Assembly: GCF_021130785.1 (NCBI RefSeq)
Contig: NC_060212.1
Coordinates: forward strand, 150,440,501 to 150,504,500
DNA length: 64,000 nucleotides
Source of the DNA: Homalodisca vitripennis
Taxonomy: Eukaryota; Arthropoda; Insecta; Hemiptera; Cicadellidae
Direction: 5' to 3'
This document shows, piece after piece, positions 58,623 to 64,000 of this stretch (position 1 is its first letter; every line of letters starts with the position of its first letter). The notes beneath the pieces are model-generated. The model saw nothing but the letters and a program-made list of their open reading frames with translations. It was not told the DNA's origin and ran no database searches. Position numbers and translations under genes: made by a program.

Positions 58623-59322
58623 CTGCAATCACACATATAATGTTTTAACTTTAAGCATCAATTACATTCTTTGCTTAACATTAAATGAAGGTTACAAAAT
58701 ATATCTTGAGACCCATGAACTTTAATTCTTCATTACTAACTTCCTAAAACATTATAATATAAATAACCAAGTAGAAACAAAAACTACTAGTAGCCACACA
58801 AACACTAATCAACCACTGCTAGAGTTTAATATCATTCTAAAGTTTTATTTAATACACCAACATATTTATTTTATACGTGAATTGGCATTACCAAGAAAAA
58901 TGATACAGTACAAGACTGTATGGTTTGACTGTGTGGTTGACACTACCTCTATTTAACAAACTGAACTAATGATAGAGCACAAACTAGCATATCCTCTGTC
59001 TGGTCTTAAGGATGAGTTGTACAGTTCTTGATTAATAGTAATAGTATTTGTTATATAATATATACTTGGATCAAAAGGTTTACCTTTTCAATGAATTAAT
59101 ATTTATTTAATACATTTTACAGCTGTTGTATTTATTTATTGATCTATTATTTTACTGTCAGAATCAAAATGGAAACACTTGAAGCAAGTCATTCTAACAA
59201 TATCATTAGCAGTAAAGCTGATCTTGATAATTTGTGTGTGCGTGTGTACTATCAATAAAAACTGAAAAATGAAACATACAAATTCTCTATATTTCGTCTA
59301 AACAAGACATTTTCAAGATATA
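58623..59322. other. GFM1 upstream intron; nothing recognised
   Basis: AT-rich DNA beyond the acceptor of the 58503-58622 exon, with a short (GT)n stretch near 59233. No gene seen. Confidence 0.4.
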
Positions 59323-59777
59323 TATATCAATTATTAGACTTCTTGATATAAAGTTCCTTTAATATTTCGGCTTTGCCGTTTTCAAAAAGGTATAATAAAA
59401 AATAAGAACACAGCAACAAAATTTACAAAAGTAAATAAATAAAAATTTACATAAATAAATAAACAGGAATTTTTGAACATGTGATTAACACCAAAGATAT
59501 TAGTCTGAATAAAAGATGAACTGATAAATTGTTTTTATTATGTATTATTTTTTCTAAATTATTTTTCTAAATTCTTTCTCTGTTTATGACATTATTTATT
59601 TCTCTTTGGTGTTAATCACATGTTCAAAAATTCCTGTTTATTTATTTATGTCAATTTTTATTTATTTACTTTTTTAAATTTTGTTGCTGTGTTGTTATTT
59701 TTTATTATACCTTTTTGAAAACGGCAAAGCCGAAATATTAAAGGAACTTTATATCAAGAAGTCTAATAATTGATATA
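59323..59777. repeat. Long foldback: 174-bp inverted arms around a 107-bp loop
   Basis: Left arm 59323-59496 and right arm 59604-59777 are nearly exact reverse complements (outer ends TATATCAATTATTAGACTTC against GAAGTCTAATAATTGATATA), with only a few mismatches seen by eye. The inner loop is AT-rich. Such near-perfect arms indicate a young foldback element or an inverted duplication. The motif CGGCTTTGCCGTTTTCAAAA is the GC-richest part of each arm. Confidence 0.88.
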
Positions 59778-60578
59778 ATAGAGCAATTCTGCTTTTATAC
59801 ACCCGAGATATATATATATATATACAGGGTGCATATTATGTCTGGAAACACCCAAATATATCCTTTAATAATTTAAATATAAATTTGAAACCTCTTACAA
59901 TCGTGATAGAGATTGGGCATCTACTTTTTGGAACAATGTTTTGTTATGTCACACCAACGGGGGACGTCCTGCCGAGGGTATCGTAAATATTCTTAATGGA
60001 AGCCTATACCTTGTGATACATAATTTTAAAGGTAATAGCTTACTGAATTGAATGCCACAAACCGCATCTCAAAGGAATTATTCTATCAGAAAATAGAGCA
60101 TTTTTAGTATTGAAAAATTTACTGATGTTCAACAATGTAATTTTAACATGGTTCTTGCCACAAAATGTGTTACACTAATTTTTTTAGCATTTTTTAAATG
60201 TTCAATTAAAATAAAATAAACAATTTATTTTTAAGCTGGTTTCATTAGTACAAATTTACCAGTTTTTTATTACAATGAATAAAACTTATGAGTCACTTTC
60301 TCTGATTACTTATGAATCTGTACTTGGTGTTTTCCAGTCAGCAGGAAGGTTTAAAGAGACAAAGGTCACTAGCCTATGAGAAACATTATTGTGTTATTAA
60401 TCATCTGGTCTACAGGTTTCAGTTTGTTGAGCATGGAGCTTTCACTAGACAGGTCTAAGCTTGGGAATTACAAATGGACAAAGGTCATATCATTCCTGTC
60501 GAGTTAATCAGTGTCTCTGAAGCATTGCTGTCAACAAGTTATCTAATTACAGTAGTTCAGTTTTTATTTGGCATTTTA

Positions 60579-61621
60579 ATGGAATTGTCTGAAAGAGAAC
60601 GAATTACTCTGTTGATGATGCGAGGATATGGCGATCGTCAAAGATCTTATCGAGAAGTTTGTAATTTGTTTAATGACACTTTCCCAGAAAGGAATCCCAT
60701 AAGTGTTTCAACAATATCAAAAACTATTGAGCGTTTTGAAATGACAGGGAGTGTACGTAATCGGCCAAAGTCGGGTAGGATACAATCTGCAACAGATGAA
60801 GAACATGCACTAGATGTTTTGCAAACATTTATTGAAGACCCACATACATCGCTCAGAAAAGCTGCACAGCAACATGATATGCACCCTATGTCTGTGAGTA
60901 AGATTTTGAAAATTAATAAATACAAACCATTTAAAGTTCATTTAGTCCAACAGTTAAGTGAGGATGATTACGACATAAGAGTTGAGTTTTGTGAACTTGT
61001 GATGCGCAAATGTGATGACAATAGAGATTTTCTGACCAACATACTATTTTCTGATGAGGCAACTTTTTTCCTAAATGGCAATGTTAACAGGCACAATTGC
61101 CGTTACTGGGCTAGTGAAAACCCACATTGGATTACTGAGTCCCATTCACAGCAACCACAAAAACTGAACGTATGGTGTGGAATTTTAGGTAACAAAATTG
61201 TTGGACCCTTTTTCATCAATGGAAATTTAAATGCCGAACTTTACTACAATATGCTCCAAAATGAAATAATCCCAGCTATTCAAATTGCATCAGGAGAATA
61301 CTTTGATAACGTATGGTTTCAGCAGGATGGTGCTCCACCCCATTATGGGAGACAGGTAAGAGAGTATTTGGATTTAAGGTTTCCTCATAAATGGATTGGC
61401 CGAAGAGGAGAAATCGAATGGCCTCCAAGATCTCCGGATTTGTCACCAATCGATTATTTCCTATGGGGTCATTTAAAATCCAATGTTTATAGAAGAAAGC
61501 CTCATAATTTGGAAGACCTAAGATAACTGAAGAAATGTTAGGCAACTCTGTCGAATCATTTTACACAAGATTGGCTCATTGTCAAACCGTAGAAGGAACA
61601 CAGTTCGAACAATTGCTTTGA
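60579..61621 (+). pseudogene. DD41D mariner-type transposase with a C-terminal frameshift
   Basis: Start chosen at the ATG 60579 (MELSERERITLLMMRGYGD), where family similarity begins; an upstream in-frame ATG at 60474 would add 35 hydrophobic residues with no support. The N-terminal half has two helix-turn-helix parts (YREVCNLFNDTFPE, ISVSTISKTIERF; then SLRKAAQQHDM, SVSKILK). The DDE domain has ILFSDEATFFLNG (first Asp), WFQQDGAPPHYGRQVREYL (second Asp) and PPRSPDLSPIDYFLWG (third Asp). I count 41 residues between the second Asp and the Asp of SPID, a DD41D spacing. The frame meets TAA at 61524. The conserved continuation KITEEMLGNSVESFYTRLAH runs in another frame to TGA at 61619-61621, so one extra base lies near 61518. 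All catalytic residues are intact and only the extreme C-terminus is displaced. Confidence 0.9.
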
Positions 61622-61736
61622 CACCAAATGCAGGTAAAACGTTTGTTTGTAAGACTTTTCTAACAGTATACATTATTTTTTATTTGTAATAAGAAATCAA
61701 TAACATAAGTATTTCCATAATTGTACTGTAATAAAA

Positions 61737-62054
61737 ACTGGCAAATTTGTGCTAATAGAACCAGCTTAAAATGAAATTTTTGTTTTATTTAATTGAACAT
61801 TTAAAAAAATGCTAAAAAATTAGTGTAACACATTTTGTGGCAAGAACCATGTTAAAATTACATTGTTGAACATCAGTAAATTTTCAATACTAAAAACTGG
61901 CAAATTTGTGCTAATAGAACCAGCTTAAAATGAAATTTTTGTTTTATTTAATTGAACATTTAAAAAAATGCTAAAAAATTAGTGTAACACATTTTGTGGC
62001 AAGAACCATGTTAAAATTACATTGTTGAACATCAGTAAATTTTCAATACTAAAA
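61737..62054. repeat. 159-bp tandem duplication in the right inverted repeat
   Basis: Two adjacent copies (about 61737-61895 and 61896-62054) are identical as far as I can see. The unit starts ACTGGCAAATTTGTGC and ends TTCAATACTAAAA. The left inverted repeat has only one copy, so the duplication arose after the element's arms were formed. Confidence 0.9.
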
Positions 62055-62331
62055 ATGCTCTATTTTCTGATAGAATAATTCCTTTGAGATGCGGTTTGTG
62101 GCATTCAATTCAGTAAGCTATTACCTTTAAAATTATGTATCACAAGGTATAGGCTTCCATTAAGAATATTCACGATACCCTCGGCAGGACGTCCCCCGTT
62201 GGTGTGACATAACAAAACATTGTTCCAAAAAGTAGATGCCCAATCTCTATCACGATTGTAAGAGGTTTCAAATTTATATTTAAATTATTAAAGGATATAT
62301 TTGGGTGTTTCCAGACATAATATACACCCTG

Positions 62332-62752
62332 TATATATATATATATAATACACACTCGCCCAGGCCCCTAATTAGGGTTGTTTCTAAATTCGGGGATAAG
62401 TGGAATTCAGTAACAGGTCAATTCCGGACATTAGTTACAGGGATCCGGGAGTTAAAGATAGACCTATTTTATTCAATTATCCGGATTTAACCAAAGTTTT
62501 GACTTCATGGCCGTTTTGTGGTTGAACTAAGCTACAACTGTACCAATATTTTAATTTCTAGCATACTATGAAGTGGATTACACTATACACAGCATTCAAG
62601 ACAATCTTTTTTTATTTCCTGAAGAGTACATAATCCAAATCAGTAATGTTTATCAGATTATTAACTTGATTAGAGGGTTAATTTACATAGGAGATTTCCT
62701 GGTCATACCAGGAAATTCCGGGAGGAGGGGGGGGTTTGAATGTTGCCGGGAG
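62332..62752. other. Short spacer between mariner and LINE
   Basis: The (TA)n tract (62332-62349) is followed by unclassified sequence with several CCGG-containing motifs (AATTCCGG, ATCCGG, GGAAATTCCGGG). No gene. Confidence 0.4.
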
Positions 62753-64000
62753 TTTTTTTCTTTTTTTTCCTTCCTGAGGGAAGAGGACAGTTTGTCCCCG
62801 CACTCAGTCCTAAAAAGGACCTTTGCGCCTCCCTTACTTTAATTTGTGCCCTCAAAGACCGAGGCTTTTGCAAAAACCAATCAGATTTAAGGGCTCCTGT
62901 TCTCTAATGTCCTTGGGGCTGAGGAGATATGCTCCCAAGTATGTTTTCCGAGTCTCTACGATGGCAGGACAATCCAACCAAATGTGCTCCGCTGACTCCT
63001 CCTCTTCTCCACAGAGTCTACATTCACTGCTCTGACTGAGGCCTACCTTCAAGAGGTGCTTCCTCGGAGGGCCATGTCCTGTCAACATTCCTAATATCAG
63101 TCTTATATCCTCCTTATTCTGGTCTAAGAGAGCTGTCCACCCTTTTGCATAAGGAGAGATAAACATTTTGGATAGTCTCAAACCTGAGGCTCTATTCGAA
63201 TTCTTGTGTCTTGTCCTCTTTTCCCAATCTTTGACCAGAGCTTTATGTTAGAGAAGGCTATCCCACAACCTGGCTCAGGCCCCACCAATGTGGATTCTAC
63301 TCCCTTTTTGGCGAGGATGTCCGCTTTTTCATTCCCATGAATACCTTCATGACCCAACCGAGTGGTTACTCTGTTATTTATTGCCAGCTCTGCTAGAACA
63401 TTCGTGCATTCCCAGACCGCTTTTGAATCAATCGAATAGGTATCCAGTGCCTTCAGTGCAGCCTGACTATCAGAAAGTATTAGGTATGATAATCCTTTTG
63501 TCCTCAACTATGTGAGTCTTCTGGAACATGAGTCTATTGCCATGACCTCCCCTTGAAAAACTGTAGCATGTCTTCCTAGGGGCACAGCCATGTCGACTCC
63601 AGGCCCATGTATTCCGTATCCTGCCCTAGAGTCTAGGAGTGAACCATCAGTGAAAAACTTCAGGACTCCTTTTGTAGGGTAGGCCTCCCTTTTAATCCAT
63701 TTCTCCCTACTTCCGATAGAGACCGTATATGGTTTTTCAAAGGAGTATTTCTTAACCATAGCATCACATACTTTGGTTAGCATTTCAGCCTCAGGAAATT
63801 TTTCCAATATCTTCATGTGGCCTTTTAAAGAGGTAGCATTTATTACCTTTGTTCCTAGAAGCTTCATTGCGCTCATCGCAGCTGTTCTCATCACCTCCTG
63901 GCCAAGAGGAGTATACCCCAGGACCGCTTCCATTGCTAGTGTTGGACAGGAGCTCATCGCTCCCGTGATGCTTAAGCAGGCTAACCTTTGAAGACTCTGT
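62753..64000 (-). pseudogene. LINE 3' part with RNase H domain (R1/I-like), runs off the window
   Basis: Minus strand, entering from beyond 64000: QSLQRLACLSITGAMSSCPT opens the frame, then the RNase H domain with FFTDGS (first catalytic Asp) and GYGIHGP. An in-frame TAG at 63510-63508 follows (probably from CAG). Then come LILSDSQAALKAL and HEGIHGNEKADILAKKG. A frameshift near 63185 leads to the C-terminal finger CRLCGEEEESAEHIWLDC and IGFCKSLGL, with a stop just above 62850. The 3' end has an A-rich tract (T-rich on plus, 62753-62775). RNase H plus the C-terminal CCHC finger is the architecture of R1/I/LOA-type LINEs. Endonuclease and RT should lie beyond 64000. Confidence 0.88.

Larger units (their letters stand above)
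59825..62331 (+). mobile_element. DD41D mariner-type transposon with about 450-bp inverted repeats, 2507 bp
   Basis: Ends CAGGGTG(C/T)ATATTATGTCTGG, flanked by TA in (TA)n tracts. The left inverted repeat covers about 59825-60276; the right covers about 61706-62331 and includes an extra 159-bp tandem copy. The two arms differ by only a few substitutions and small indels by eye over more than 400 bp. The transposase gene lies between them. The TA target site and transposase place it in the IS630-Tc1-mariner superfamily. It sits upstream of the GFM1 exons, presumably in a GFM1 intron, on the opposite strand. Confidence 0.92.

Overview
The window is nuclear DNA of an animal, almost certainly an arthropod and probably an insect. 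It is AT-rich, its three host genes are split by GT-AG introns, their proteins read closest to insect orthologues, and the introns and spacers are packed with insect-type transposons (piggyBac, DD41D mariner, hAT and pogo MITEs, CR1/Jockey-like and RTE LINEs, Ty3/gypsy). A hemipteran is a guess from the repeat mix, not something the sequence proves. Most apparent ORFs are shadows or transposon debris.

Layout. (1) 379-5320, +: the last two coding exons of CPSF4/Clipper (CPSF30), a cleavage and polyadenylation factor, split by a 4.7 kb intron holding a complete hAT-like MITE (2108-2860). (2) 5321-19813: intergenic. It holds two decayed Ty3/gypsy pol fragments on the minus strand (9390-11000 and 12040-13175) and a nearly full-length two-ORF LINE (about 13430-18640, +) with a PHD-finger ORF1 and an endonuclease/reverse-transcriptase ORF2. 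(3) 19814-54267, +: the whole ERCC2/XPD gene, the TFIIH 5'-3' DNA helicase, in 16 coding exons (about 770 residues). All splice phases agree and all four Fe-S cysteines, Walker A and DEAH are present; there is one extra T in exon 2. Its introns contain at least a dozen insertions. (4) 55072-58622, -: the last three exons of GFM1 (mitochondrial elongation factor G1), tail to tail with ERCC2. The rest of GFM1 must lie beyond 64000. (5) 58623-64000, in or upstream of GFM1: a long foldback, a DD41D mariner with about 450-bp inverted repeats, and the RNase H end of an R1/I-like LINE running off the window.

How it fits together. The three host genes are housekeeping genes (mRNA 3'-end formation, transcription/DNA repair, mitochondrial translation) with no functional link beyond position. 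No operon, defence locus or CRISPR array is visible. The most informative material is the transposon archaeology: a piggyBac-type MITE cleanly inserted in an RTE LINE whose paralogue 6.7 kb away preserves the empty TTAA site; a 3.2 kb piggyBac element whose first catalytic Asp is Asn; a young non-coding LTR element with 4-bp target duplications and hairpin repeats; and a mariner with very long, asymmetrically rearranged termini. Several reading frames, including the conserved XPD exon, are broken by single-base changes, some next to homopolymers, so part of the damage may be assembly error rather than biology.
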